Below, one piece after another: positions 45,778-54,601 of a DNA stretch of 64,000 nucleotides. Within the stretch, counting starts at the first letter, position 1. Every line of letters starts with the position of its first letter. A program made the translations under genes and the position numbers. The notes under the pieces are model-generated. The model did no database searches. It saw only the letters and a list, made by a program, of their open reading frames with translations, and was not told where the DNA came from. The stretch covers positions 7,564,001-7,628,000 of the forward strand of contig NZ_CP108086.1 of assembly GCF_036186745.1 (NCBI RefSeq), read 5' to 3'. This stretch comes from Microbispora hainanensis. Lineage in GTDB: Bacteria > Actinomycetota > Actinomycetes > Streptosporangiales > Streptosporangiaceae.

Positions 45778-45780
45778 TCC

Positions 45781-45954
45781 TTGCCGGAACCCCTGCGCTC
45801 CTCGGCGAGGACAGGCGACGGCTCACTTGCCCTGCAGTCGTGTGTCACCGGCACGAGAGGGTGGTCGCACCCTCCCGCCACTGTGGTCACCGCTCCTGCG
45901 CCGGCCCGTAGGCCGCAAGCCTTACTGCGCCGGCCCGTACAGCCGCGAGCCCGG
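45781..45954. other. Short gap, nothing seen
   Basis: 174 bases between the terC promoter and the glycosyltransferase stop. No gene, repeat or hairpin terminator was recognised. Confidence 0.5.
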
Positions 45955-47067
45955 CTACAGCGCCAGCCCGTACGCCGCGAGCACCGCGCGCAGCGCCGCG
46001 TCCTCGTCGGGCAGCTCCCGGCCACGCCGTACGGACGCCTCCGCGAGGCGTGCGGCCACGGCGGGATCGCCGAGCAGACGGCCGATCTCCCGGCTCAGCG
46101 CGCCGGGATCCTGCGGCGGCACCAGCAGGGCCGCCTCGCCCACCATCCGGGGCACGCCGCCCACGCGGGTCGCGATGATCGGTTTGCCCGCCTTCAGCGC
46201 CTCCTGGACGCTCAGCGGCTGTCCCTCCCACCTGCTGGGCACGATCACCGCCGTCGCGACCTGGAGCAGGTCGGCCGGCTCGGCCCAGCCGTACAGGACC
46301 ACGGGCAGTTCCTCGGCGTCGACGCGGGCCTGAAGCTCCGCGCGCAGCGGCCCGTCGCCCGCGATCACGAAGACCGGATCCCCCTTGTACGGCCCGGCCG
46401 CCGCGTCGAGCAGCGTCTCCAGGCCCTTCTGCTGGGCCAGCCGGGCGACCGTGAGCAGGATCGGCCGCTCCCCCACGGCCTGCGGCGCGTCCGCGGCGCC
46501 GGGCAGCCGGGCGGCGATCTCGGCACGCACGTCCTCGGCCGGGCGGGCGGGTTCGGCGAGCGGCGGCGCGGGCACCACCGCGAGGTCCACTCCCCGGGCG
46601 CCCCTGGCCCGCATGCGCTCCGCGACGTCCGGCGAGATCGCCAGGACGCGGTCCGCACGCCGGGCGACGATCCGTTCCAGCAGCCGGTAGACCGCGCCGA
46701 TCGCGCCGCCCGCCGTGACCGCGTTGTGCAGGGTGACCACGAGGCGCGGCCATCCCCGCGCCCCGGCGAGGGCGAGCGCGGCAAGCGCGCCGGCCCGCAG
46801 GCCGTGGGCGTGGACGACGTCCGCGCCGCGGGCGAGCCCGCGCAGGCGCAGGGCGGTCCGCAGGTCGTGCGCGGGGTGCGGCCTGTCGGCGATGTCGACT
46901 TCGGCGAAGCCCGCGCCTGTGGTGGTGAAGGAGAACGCCTCCTGGGTGCTGCCGGGGCCCGCGACCAGCACCCGGTGCCCCCGCGTGACGAGCCCGCCGG
47001 CGAGCATCCGCACGTGCCGGGCCACGCCGCCCACGCTCGATCCCAGCACGAGAACTACGCGACTCAT
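45955..47067 (-). CDS. Glycosyltransferase, GT4-type
   Basis: 370-residue glycosyltransferase of the GT-B fold. The N-terminal Gly-rich start MSRVVLVLGSSVGGVARHVR, HAHGLRAG near residue 93, and the C-terminal nucleotide-sugar EX7E-type block with GWAEPADLLQ and PSRWEGQPLSVQEALKAGKPI are typical of GT4 family retaining enzymes. Start ATG 47067 follows GGAGAGGG. It sits 25 bases downstream of the murJ gene on the same strand. In this envelope cluster it probably decorates a lipid carrier or wall polymer; donor and acceptor are unknown. Confidence 0.93.
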   Translation of the reverse strand: MSRVVLVLGSSVGGVARHVRMLAGGLVTRGHRVLVAGPGSTQEAFSFTTTGAGFAEVDIADRPHPAHDLRTALRLRGLARGADVVHAHGLRAGALAALALAGARGWPRLVVTLHNAVTAGGAIGAVYRLLERIVARRADRVLAISPDVAERMRARGARGVDLAVVPAPPLAEPARPAEDVRAEIAARLPGAADAPQAVGERPILLTVARLAQQKGLETLLDAAAGPYKGDPVFVIAGDGPLRAELQARVDAEELPVVLYGWAEPADLLQVATAVIVPSRWEGQPLSVQEALKAGKPIIATRVGGVPRMVGEAALLVPPQDPGALSREIGRLLGDPAVAARLAEASVRRGRELPDEDAALRAVLAAYGLAL

Positions 47068-47092
47068 GCCCTCTCCTCACCACCGGCGGCTC

Positions 47093-48757
47093 TCATACGG
47101 CCTTCTCCGCGGGCTGGTCCGCGGGGCTCGCGCCTCTGCCGCGTCGCAGCCCGGACAGGGCGCCGGTCAGGTCCCGGCGGTCCACGAGCGCGGCGACGAT
47201 GACCCCCGCGACCACGGCCGCCGCACCGGCGATGGCGGCCGTCAGGAGACCACCCCACGGGCCCTCGCCCGACAGGGGAAGCCGGGCGGCCGCCGCGCCC
47301 GTGAGGAAACCCGCTCCCCCGCCCAGCAGCGCGGCCAGACCGGCCCGCGCGACGCCCTGGGCGGCCCGCGTCCCTCGCGCCCGTACGACGGAGGCCAGCA
47401 GCAGCCCGGCCCCCACCGTCATGCCGGCCGCCTGGCCGAGCGCGAGCCCGCCCAGCCCCCAGCCACCGGGCAGCACGAGGACGAACGCCACCTGGGCCAC
47501 GGCCACGACCAGCCACCCGGCGACCTGTCCCCGGGCCGCCGCCCTGCCCTGTCCCGTGGCGTACAGCACCCGGCTGAGGTGGGCCACCAGGCCATATCCG
47601 ACGAGCCCCGGCGCGAACAGCGCGATCCCCCGGGCGAACTCCGCCGCGGCGACCTCGGTGTCGGCCTGGGCGAGGAAGACGTGCGCGACCGGCGCCGCGA
47701 CCGCGGCGAGCGCCCCCGCCGCCAGGCCGCAGACCAGCACGACCGCGCGGGTCGTCCGCGCCGCCAGCGCCGCGAAGCCCTCGCCCCCGTCCGCACCCGT
47801 GGCCTGCGCCCGCGCGGCGAGCGCGGGGAACGCACTGGTCGCGATGGGCACCGCGAGCACGGCGTACGGCACCTGGTAGATCGCCCACGCGTAGTTGTAG
47901 GCGGGCAGCGCGCCCCCGCCGACGCGGTTGGCGATGGGGATCAGGATCGCCGCGGCGGCCTGCTGGGCGACCAGCGCGCTCAGCCCGGCCAGCGCGAGCC
48001 GCCGCACCTGTACGGCGACGCCCTCGGGAAAGCGGAGCGTGGGCCGCCACCGCAGGCCGAGCCGCCATGTGGGCCCGATCACCGTGACGACCAGGGCCAG
48101 CACGCCGAGCGTCGTCCCCGCCGACAGCGCGATCTCGGCCGGCGCGGGCACGGTGGCGGGGTCCTTGTGGCCGTCGCTGAGCGGCCCGAAGACCAGGTAG
48201 GCGACGATGACCACGACGCTCGACACCAGCGGCGCCAGCGCCGGGCCCGAGAACCGGCGATGGGCCTGCAACACGCCGTAGAGCACCACGGCCATGCCGT
48301 ACAACGGGATCTGCGGCGCGAAGACGACCAGCATGCGCGCGGCCACGGCGGCGACCTGGCCCGCGTCGCAGTGGTCGATCTCGGAGCCCGCCAGCAGCCG
48401 CACCACCGGCGCCGCGACCAGCGCGGTCAGCGCCGCGAGCGGCACCAGCAGCACGACCACCCAGGTCAGCAGCGCGGAGGCGATCCGGCCGACCTCCGCG
48501 CGCGCCTCGCCGTCCGATCTGGCGGCGGCGCCGGCGAGCACCGGGACGACCATCCCGGCGAGCGCGCCGCCGACCACGACCTCGAACACGATGTTCGGCA
48601 CGTTGTTGGCCGTGTAGTAGGCGGTGGCCAGGCAGTTCGTGCCGACGGTGCGGGCGAACGCCAGCTGCTTGGCGAAGCCGGTCACCCGCGCCAGGACCGT
48701 GATGATCCCGATGAGGACCGCCGCCCCCGCGATCCCCGCCCCGAGCCGTCTAGCCAT
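47093..48757 (-). CDS. murJ: MurJ-like lipid II flippase
   Basis: 554-residue polytopic membrane protein of the MurJ/MVF family with about 14 helices. It begins ARRLGAGIAGAAVLIGIITVLARVTGFAKQLAFARTVG, the typical first helix with the Arg-Val-Thr-Gly signature. Actinobacterial MurJ proteins flip lipid II across the membrane during peptidoglycan synthesis. The start is ATG 48757, which lies inside a 13-bp tandem repeat that carries an ATG in every copy; a TTG three codons upstream is also in frame. Copy-number change in that array would alter the sequence right before the start. It is in a run with the MraY/WecA-like, SteB and SteA genes. Confidence 0.9.
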   Translation of the reverse strand: MARRLGAGIAGAAVLIGIITVLARVTGFAKQLAFARTVGTNCLATAYYTANNVPNIVFEVVVGGALAGMVVPVLAGAAARSDGEARAEVGRIASALLTWVVVLLVPLAALTALVAAPVVRLLAGSEIDHCDAGQVAAVAARMLVVFAPQIPLYGMAVVLYGVLQAHRRFSGPALAPLVSSVVVIVAYLVFGPLSDGHKDPATVPAPAEIALSAGTTLGVLALVVTVIGPTWRLGLRWRPTLRFPEGVAVQVRRLALAGLSALVAQQAAAAILIPIANRVGGGALPAYNYAWAIYQVPYAVLAVPIATSAFPALAARAQATGADGGEGFAALAARTTRAVVLVCGLAAGALAAVAAPVAHVFLAQADTEVAAAEFARGIALFAPGLVGYGLVAHLSRVLYATGQGRAAARGQVAGWLVVAVAQVAFVLVLPGGWGLGGLALGQAAGMTVGAGLLLASVVRARGTRAAQGVARAGLAALLGGGAGFLTGAAAARLPLSGEGPWGGLLTAAIAGAAAVVAGVIVAALVDRRDLTGALSGLRRGRGASPADQPAEKAV

Positions 48758-48806
48758 GCCGCTCAACCATGCCGCTCAACCATGCCGCTCAACCATGCCG
48801 CTCAAC
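48755..48806 (-). repeat. Four tandem 13-bp units overlapping the murJ start
   Basis: CATGCCGCTCAAC at 48755, 48768, 48781 and 48794 (minus strand GTTGAGCGGCATG), followed by two degenerate copies. The first unit contains the murJ ATG. The 13-base step moves successive ATGs through all three frames. Confidence 0.9.
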
Positions 48807-48863
48807 CATGCGATCAGCCATGCCGGTGCCGTACGGCTCCGCGGACGGCTCTGGTCGTCCAGG

Positions 48864-49817
48864 TCACCCGCGCGACCCCGGCGTGCCGGAGGTGGTCTGC
48901 GGGGCGCGGCGGCCGAGCATGTCCAGGCGGTTGAGCACCCGGTTGCCGGCGATGACCTTGGTGAAGCTGACCTTCTCCGAGGCGGCGGTGAGGGCGGCGA
49001 CGACGCCGAGTGCGGCGATCCGGCCGGGCCTGCCCAGCCGGGCCGTGGCCGCCAGGCCGAGCAGCGCGCCCAGGGCGTTCGCCCCGGCGTCGCCGAGCAT
49101 CGCCCGCTCGCCCAGGTCCTCGGGCAGCAGCGCCGCCGCCGCGCCCAGCGGGACGGCGGTCAGCGCGGCGGCCTGACGGGAGCGCGGGCCGTACGGCGCG
49201 GCGATCGAGGCGGCCAGCAGCGGAGCCCCGGCGAGCAGCCCCACCTTGATCGCACGGCCGGGCCGCAGGTCGAACAGGTTGGCCAGGTTGGCGCTGCCGG
49301 CGATCAGCGCCCCGTCGACGAGCGTGTCGAGGGACCGAGCCAGCACGCCCCCGCTTCGGGCGTCACGCGGGGAGAGCGCCGCCGCGGCGAGCCCGGTCGC
49401 GCCGATGCCGAGGATCTTGACCGCTCCGCTGGTCACCTCGCCGCGCGCGAGCGCCGCCAGGTGGCCCTTGAACCCCTTCGACGAGGTCGTGCCGAACAGG
49501 TCGTCGTACGCGCCGAGGACGCCGCTGCCCGCTCCGGCGAGCACGGCGGCCGCACGGGCCCGTACGGGCAGGCCGGGGGCGAGGGCCGAGGCGGCGACGG
49601 CGCCCGCGGCGAACGCGGGGCCCTCCAGCAGCGTGACCGGCTCGCCCCGGTGGTTGACCCGGGTCCAGTATTCGTCTGCGGTCTTCTCGTCGCCGATCGG
49701 CGGGCGGCGCCGGAAGGCGGCGAAGGCGGCGCGCGCGGCGACCGCGCCGAGCGCGGCGCCGACGGCGGCTCCGAGCACCGCGGCGGCGCGGGTGCCGGCC
49801 TGGGGACGTCTGGCCAC
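48864..49817 (-). CDS. MraY/WecA-like phospho-sugar transferase (glycosyltransferase family 4, membrane)
   Basis: 317-residue, Ala/Gly-rich membrane protein with about nine to ten helices. It shows the polyprenyl-phosphate N-acetylhexosamine-1-phosphate transferase pattern: GAYDDLFG near residue 103, SKGFKGHLAAL near 113, NLANLFDLRPGRAIK near 175, and MLGDAGANALGALLG near 233, all matching MraY/WecA. ATG at 49817. The gene lies between the MurJ-like and SteB-like genes on one strand, in a wall/division block; a role in starting a lipid-linked sugar (peptidoglycan precursor or teichoic/arabinogalactan type) is inferred. Canonical mraY is usually in the dcw cluster, so this may be a paralogue. 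Confidence 0.85.
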   Translation of the reverse strand: MARRPQAGTRAAAVLGAAVGAALGAVAARAAFAAFRRRPPIGDEKTADEYWTRVNHRGEPVTLLEGPAFAAGAVAASALAPGLPVRARAAAVLAGAGSGVLGAYDDLFGTTSSKGFKGHLAALARGEVTSGAVKILGIGATGLAAAALSPRDARSGGVLARSLDTLVDGALIAGSANLANLFDLRPGRAIKVGLLAGAPLLAASIAAPYGPRSRQAAALTAVPLGAAAALLPEDLGERAMLGDAGANALGALLGLAATARLGRPGRIAALGVVAALTAASEKVSFTKVIAGNRVLNRLDMLGRRAPQTTSGTPGSRG

Positions 49818-49869
49818 GGCTGTTGCCCTTCTCTACGTGTTCGTCAGGCGTGATGCGCCGACCGGCGGC

Positions 49870-50847
49870 TCACCCCCGGCTCGCCGCCGGGGTGGGGGTC
49901 TGGCTGGGCGCGGTCACCGCGGGCTCGAACGCCGTCGCGCCGCTGCCGACTCCGTAGGAGCCCGAACGGCCGGCCAGTTGCTCCCGCAGAGCGTAGACCA
50001 CCACGACACGGCCCGCGGCGAAATCGACGGTGTCGACGGTGGAGACCGCCGAGGCCACGCCGCCGGTGTCGTGCAGCGCCGCGATGACGCCGCCGTTGGC
50101 GGAGGCGGTGACGGTGCCCGCAAGGACCGTGCCGAGAGCGCCGCCGTCGAGGCCGGCCGCGACCGAGACCAGCGCGTTCGTCTGCCGGTCGGCGTCCTCC
50201 CCTTCGTACGGCTGGGCCGGCGCGAGCACGATGGCCAGCGTCGCCCGCTGCTCGGGGTTGCCGTTCATGGTGAGGAAGTCGCCCGCCTGGAACGCCTCCA
50301 GCACGCCGGTCGCCGCGGGGTTGGCCCGGCCCGCCTGCGTGTGGTCGTTGGTGACGATGGCGCCGGCGAGCATCGTGGCGGCCTTGTCGTACGGCGTGGC
50401 ACCGTCGGGGAAGGTCGTGCCCGCCGGGGCCAGGTTGGTGGCGAGCCCGTCGATCACGCTCGCCTGCTCCGCGTCGATGAACTTGTCGGTCAGGCTGACC
50501 CGGCCGGAGTAGGAGGCGCCCGCGCTCGTGACGAGCTTCTCGATCGGGTCGCGCAGCGCGGCCGACGCGCCGGGGGCCTCGACGAGCACGACGCGCTCTC
50601 CCGCGAGCTGGCCGCGCACGAGGTCGGGCAGGTGGGTCGTGACCAGTGAGTCGCCGCCCTCCTCACGCGTCTGCAGCTCCGAGATCTGCGTCAGGTACTT
50701 CTCGTTGGCCTGCCGCAGCGACGCGGTCATCTCCTCGGCCGACTTGAAGAACGTGGGCTCCAGCACGGTGCTGCCCAGCACGATGCCGACCGTGAGCGCG
50801 AGGAAGATCGCCACGATCGAGACGAGGTGATAACGGAAATCGATCAC
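49870..50847 (-). CDS. steB: SteB-like / copper-transporter-annotated membrane protein
   Basis: 325-residue protein with one N-terminal transmembrane helix (YHLVSIVAIFLALTVGIVLG, residues 6-25), a coiled-coil segment, and an extracytoplasmic Ala/Thr/Gly-rich domain ending in a Pro/Thr-rich tail. This is the profile of the actinobacterial family often annotated as copper transporter (MctB-like) and called SteB in Corynebacterium, where it works with SteA in cell separation. GTG at 50847 overlaps the SteA stop by 4 bases. SteA directly upstream and the MraY/WecA-like gene directly downstream support the wall/division role over copper transport. Confidence 0.88.
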   Translation of the reverse strand: MIDFRYHLVSIVAIFLALTVGIVLGSTVLEPTFFKSAEEMTASLRQANEKYLTQISELQTREEGGDSLVTTHLPDLVRGQLAGERVVLVEAPGASAALRDPIEKLVTSAGASYSGRVSLTDKFIDAEQASVIDGLATNLAPAGTTFPDGATPYDKAATMLAGAIVTNDHTQAGRANPAATGVLEAFQAGDFLTMNGNPEQRATLAIVLAPAQPYEGEDADRQTNALVSVAAGLDGGALGTVLAGTVTASANGGVIAALHDTGGVASAVSTVDTVDFAAGRVVVVYALREQLAGRSGSYGVGSGATAFEPAVTAPSQTPTPAASRG

Positions 50848-52043
50848 GAGAAGAGTCCGACCAACCAGAAGATGAAGCCGTTCCAGGCCACGCGCAGGCC
50901 GTTCAGCCACACCTGGCCGATCGGCGATACCGAGAGCACCACGCCGATCGTGACCAGCGTGGTGGCGACGAGCAGCAGCAGGGAGGGCGTGGAGATCCGG
51001 CTGCGGTAGAGCCTGCTCACGCCCTTGGCGTCCACGAGCTTGCTGCCGACGCGCAGGCGGGTGAGGAACGTGCTCGCCGCCCCCGACCTGCCCTTGTCGA
51101 GGAACTCGTCGAGCGTCCAGTGGGTGCCGACCGCGACGATCAGCGTGGCGCCCTTGTCGTCGGCCAGGAGCATGGCGATGTCCTCGCTCGTCCCGGTCGC
51201 GGGGAACACGACCGCCTCCTGGCCCAGCTTGCGCACCCGCTCCAGCCCCGGCGCCCGGCCGTCGCGGTAGGCGTGGACGACCAGTTCGGCGCCGCAGCAC
51301 AGCGCCTTCTCCGAGACGGAGTCGAAGTCGCCCACGATGATGTCGGGCACATACCCGGCGTCGAGAAGCGCGTCCGCCCCGCCGTCCACGCCGATCAGCA
51401 CCGGGCGGTACTCCCGGATGTACGGCCGGAGCGTGGCGATGTCCTCCTTGTAGTGGTAACCCCGCACCACGATGAGGGCGTGGCGGTTCTCCAGGGAGGT
51501 GCGGATGTCGGGCACGCCGACGCCGTCGATCAGAAGGTCGCGCTCGCGCCGGACGTACTCCATCGTGTTGGCGGCGAACGCCTCGATCTGGACGGCGAGG
51601 CCCGCGCGGGCCTCGGTCATGGCCGCCTCGACGGTCTCGGCGGTCTGCGCCTGTCCCTTTCCGACGAGTTCCTCGCCGAGGTAGACCATGCCGTCGTGGA
51701 CGCGGATCACGTCGCCGTCGGCGATCCGTTCGAACAGTTCCGGCGACGCGTTGTCGATCAGGGGAATGCCCGCGTCGATCAGGATCTGAGGCCCGAGGTT
51801 GGGGTAACGTCCGCTGATGCTCGCGGCGACGTTGACCACGGCCGCCACACCGCACGCGACGAGAGCCTCCCCGCTGACCCGGTCGATGTCGACGTGATCG
51901 ATAATCGCGATTTCTCCGGGCTTGAGGCGCTTGGTCAGCCTCTTCGTCCGTCTGTCGATTCTCGCCACTGCCGTCACCCCGGGAAGGCCGTCAGCCTTCC
52001 TGCGGCGGAGGCCCGGAACATTCAAGCTCGGGACCTTCATCAT
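50844..52043 (-). CDS. steA: SteA-like putative cytokinetic ring protein
   Basis: 399-residue protein combining a thiamine-pyrophosphokinase-like alpha/beta domain (GVDGGADALLDAGYVPDIIVGDFDSVS near residue 235) with a C-terminal transmembrane segment (STPSLLLLVATTLVTIGVVLSV). In Corynebacterium SteA joins SteB in cell separation. Start is uncertain: ATG 52043 or 52040 (conserved MKVPSL) follow AGGATGGTC; a longer reading to 52073 is open but not conserved-looking. Its stop overlaps the SteB start (GTGA), so they are coupled. It is separated from recN by about 590 bases filled with repeats. Confidence 0.9.
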   Translation of the reverse strand: MMKVPSLNVPGLRRRKADGLPGVTAVARIDRRTKRLTKRLKPGEIAIIDHVDIDRVSGEALVACGVAAVVNVAASISGRYPNLGPQILIDAGIPLIDNASPELFERIADGDVIRVHDGMVYLGEELVGKGQAQTAETVEAAMTEARAGLAVQIEAFAANTMEYVRRERDLLIDGVGVPDIRTSLENRHALIVVRGYHYKEDIATLRPYIREYRPVLIGVDGGADALLDAGYVPDIIVGDFDSVSEKALCCGAELVVHAYRDGRAPGLERVRKLGQEAVVFPATGTSEDIAMLLADDKGATLIVAVGTHWTLDEFLDKGRSGAASTFLTRLRVGSKLVDAKGVSRLYRSRISTPSLLLLVATTLVTIGVVLSVSPIGQVWLNGLRVAWNGFIFWLVGLFS

Positions 52044-52346
52044 GACCATCCTGCCAGAGGCGGCGACCGCCACGCTTCCACACCTTACGGCTCGTCTGAA
52101 TTGTCACTGCAAGTCAGGGATGTTGCCGAGGTGCGCCGACCAGGGACACCCCAGGTCAACGCCCTGCTTCCGCGACGCCGTCGCCCCCTGTTCCTCCGCC
52201 CCCTCGTTTCCGGGGCTTGACTGCTTCCCGGCGCGCCCCGCTCCAAACGTCACCCCCGTGCGCGCCCCGCCGAGTGTACGCGCTGACCAGGCGAACACCG
52301 CGAAAGTCAGCAACCCCGGCCCGATGGCGGAACCCTCCGCCATCGG

Positions 52347-52409
52347 AACCTCGGCCGGCGGAACCCTCGGCCGGCGGAACCCTCGGCCGGCGGAACCCTC
52401 GGCCGGCGG
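52347..52409. repeat. Four tandem 16-bp units
   Basis: Units at 52347 (15 bp), 52362, 52378 and 52394 with consensus AACCCTCGGCCGGCGG; the first unit immediately follows the right arm of a 10-bp inverted repeat. Confidence 0.88.
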
Positions 52410-52479
52410 CACGAGAGAAGACCGGCACCCGGCGTCTGCAGCCGCAGTGCGCGGCCGTGAACCGGCACGGGCGGGCCCG

Positions 52480-52627
52480 AGCCCCCCAGCCCGCCGCAGA
52501 GCCGCATCCCCGCCCGGGACAGGGCCGAGCGGGACCGAGACGCGGCGGACCCGAGCCCCTCAGCCCGCCGCAGAGCCGCATCCCCGCCCGGGACAAGGCC
52601 GAGCGGGCCCGAGACGCGGCGGACCCG
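52480..52627. repeat. Two tandem 74-bp units at the recN 3' end
   Basis: 52480-52553 and 52554-52627 agree except for four or five positions. A degenerate third unit runs into 52628-52656 and includes the recN stop codon. The recN C-terminus is therefore written inside the decayed edge of this array. Confidence 0.88.
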
Positions 52628-52633
52628 AAGCTC

Positions 52634-54400
52634 TCAGCCGGCGCGGCGGCCCGAGGGCTTGGCCGTTCCCGACGACGCCTTCTCCCAGGCGGCCTTGTCG
52701 GCGGCGGCGATGGACAGCAGCTCCGCGGCGTGCGCCCGGCCGAGCTCGGAGTCCTCCAGCCCGGCGAGCATGCGCGACAGCTCCCGCTCGCGTCCCTCCT
52801 GGTCGAGCGTCACGACGCCGCTGCGGACGACCCGGCCGTCGCTCGCCTTCTCGACCACGAGGTGCTGGTCGGCGAAGGCCGCGACCTGCGGCAGGTGGGT
52901 GACCACGATGACCTGCGCCGTCCTGGCGAGCTTGGCCAGCCGCCTGCCGATCTCCACGGCCGCCTTGCCGCCCACGCCCGCGTCGACCTCGTCGAACACG
53001 AACGTCGGAACGGGGTCGGCGCCGGCGAAGACCACTTCGATGGCGAGCATCACCCGGCTCAGCTCACCGCCGGAGGCGCCCTTGGTCAGCGGCAGCGGCG
53101 GCGCGCCGGGATGGGAGGCCAGCCGGAGCTCCACCTCGTCCACGCCGTGCGGGCCGAAGCCCTCGGTGGCGGTGATCGCCACGCTCACCCGGGCGTGCGG
53201 CATGGCGAGCGCGGTCAGCTCCTCGGTCACCGCCTGGCCGAACCGCTCGGCGGCGGCGGTGCGGATGGCCGTCAGCTCGGCGGCCAGCTCGCCCAGCCGC
53301 TCGGTGAGCTCGCCGTGCTCCCGCGTCAGCTCCTCGATGCGCTCGTCGTCGCCATCGAGCTCCGTCAGCCTCTCGGCGGCCCGCTGGGCCCACGCGAGCA
53401 CGGCCGAGACGTCCTCGCCGTACTTGCGCATGAGCCCGTTCAGCGCCGCCCTGCGCTCCTGCACCGCGGCGAGCCGGGCCGGGTCGGCCTCGACCGACTC
53501 GGCGTACGCGGCCAGCTCGGTCGCCACGTCGGAGACCAGATAACCGGCCTCGGCCAGGCGGTCGGCGAGCCCGGCGAGCGCGGGATCGAAGTCGCGTACG
53601 GACTCCACGGCCGCCTTCGCGTGACCGAGCAGCGACACGGCGTCCTGCACGTCCTGCGCGCCCGACATCGGATCGCCGAGCAGCGCCGTGTGCGCGGTCG
53701 TGGCGGCGGTGCGCAGCGCGTCGGCGTGGGAGAGCCGCTCGGCCTCCTCCTTCAGCTCGGCGTCCTCCCCCGCCCTGGGCTCGACCTTCTCGATCTCCTC
53801 CAGGCCGAACCGCAGCACGTCGGCCTCCTGCGCCCGCTCCCTGGCCTTGACGGTCAGCTCGTGGAGCAGCTCCCCCACCTGCTTGTGCCGCTTGTATGCC
53901 TGCTCGTAGGCCCGAAGGGGTTTGACCAGCTCGTCGCCGGCGTAGCGGTCGAGCGCCGCGCGCTGCCTGCCGGGCTGGAGCAGCCGCTGCTGGTCCATCT
54001 GCCCGTGCACGGCGACGAGGTCGTCGGCGATGTACGTCAACGTGCCCACCGGCACGGCACGGCCACCCAGCCAGGCGCGGGAGCGGCCCTCCGCGGAGAC
54101 CGACCGGGCGATGATGAGCTGCCCGTCTTCGACCTCGCCGCCGACGTCGGCGACCTGCTGCGCCACGCGGCCCCCGGGCTCGATCACGAGCGTGCCCTCG
54201 ATCAGCGCCTTGTCGGCGCCCGGCCTGACCCGGGCGGGGTCGGCCCGCCCTCCGAACAGCAGGCCGAGACCGGTGACGACCATCGTCTTGCCGGCCCCGG
54301 TCTCACCCGTGACGACGGTGAATCCCGGTGACAGCTCCAGAACGGCTTCGTCGATCACGCCGAGCCCCTGGATGCGGACCTCCTCGACCCGTGGCCGCAC
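52634..54400 (-). CDS. recN: DNA repair protein RecN
   Basis: SMC-like double-strand-break repair ATPase, 588 residues. Walker A GETGAGKTMV is at residues 32-41, a long coiled coil spans about 150-380, the ABC signature GASGGELSRVMLAIE is near 445, and Walker B TFVFDEVDAGVGGKAA near 465. GTG start with GGGAGGG 5 bases upstream. A -10 candidate TAGGAT (54442-54437) lies about 37 bases before the start; no LexA box was found. The C-terminal tail lies in the decayed edge of the 74-bp array. In the order tlyA-nadK-recN, conserved in actinobacteria. Confidence 0.97.
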   Translation of the reverse strand: MRPRVEEVRIQGLGVIDEAVLELSPGFTVVTGETGAGKTMVVTGLGLLFGGRADPARVRPGADKALIEGTLVIEPGGRVAQQVADVGGEVEDGQLIIARSVSAEGRSRAWLGGRAVPVGTLTYIADDLVAVHGQMDQQRLLQPGRQRAALDRYAGDELVKPLRAYEQAYKRHKQVGELLHELTVKARERAQEADVLRFGLEEIEKVEPRAGEDAELKEEAERLSHADALRTAATTAHTALLGDPMSGAQDVQDAVSLLGHAKAAVESVRDFDPALAGLADRLAEAGYLVSDVATELAAYAESVEADPARLAAVQERRAALNGLMRKYGEDVSAVLAWAQRAAERLTELDGDDERIEELTREHGELTERLGELAAELTAIRTAAAERFGQAVTEELTALAMPHARVSVAITATEGFGPHGVDEVELRLASHPGAPPLPLTKGASGGELSRVMLAIEVVFAGADPVPTFVFDEVDAGVGGKAAVEIGRRLAKLARTAQVIVVTHLPQVAAFADQHLVVEKASDGRVVRSGVVTLDQEGRERELSRMLAGLEDSELGRAHAAELLSIAAADKAAWEKASSGTAKPSGRRAG

Positions 54401-54601
54401 TGGTCCCTCCCGTTTTGCCGACCGAACTCGCCAGAGATCCTACGCGTAACTCGTCAAGATTTTCGAGGACAGCGTGACCCGGCCGCGACCCGAACGAGAA
54501 TCTGTGGATACGAAAGTCCTGCTCATCCGGCATATCACCACCAACTGCCACAACCCGCTGTGGATCGCGGCTTCTCGCGGGGTCTCGGGGGATCTCGGGG
54601 G

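Larger units (their letters stand above)
52044..52633. other. Repeat-rich gap between steA and recN
   Basis: About 590 bases. From left to right: a gene-free strip, a 10-bp inverted repeat (CCGATGGCGG at 52321-52330, CCGCCATCGG at 52337-52346), then the 16-bp and 74-bp arrays listed separately. Any promoter for steA should lie in the left part (52044-52300), but none was recognised. Confidence 0.55.
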
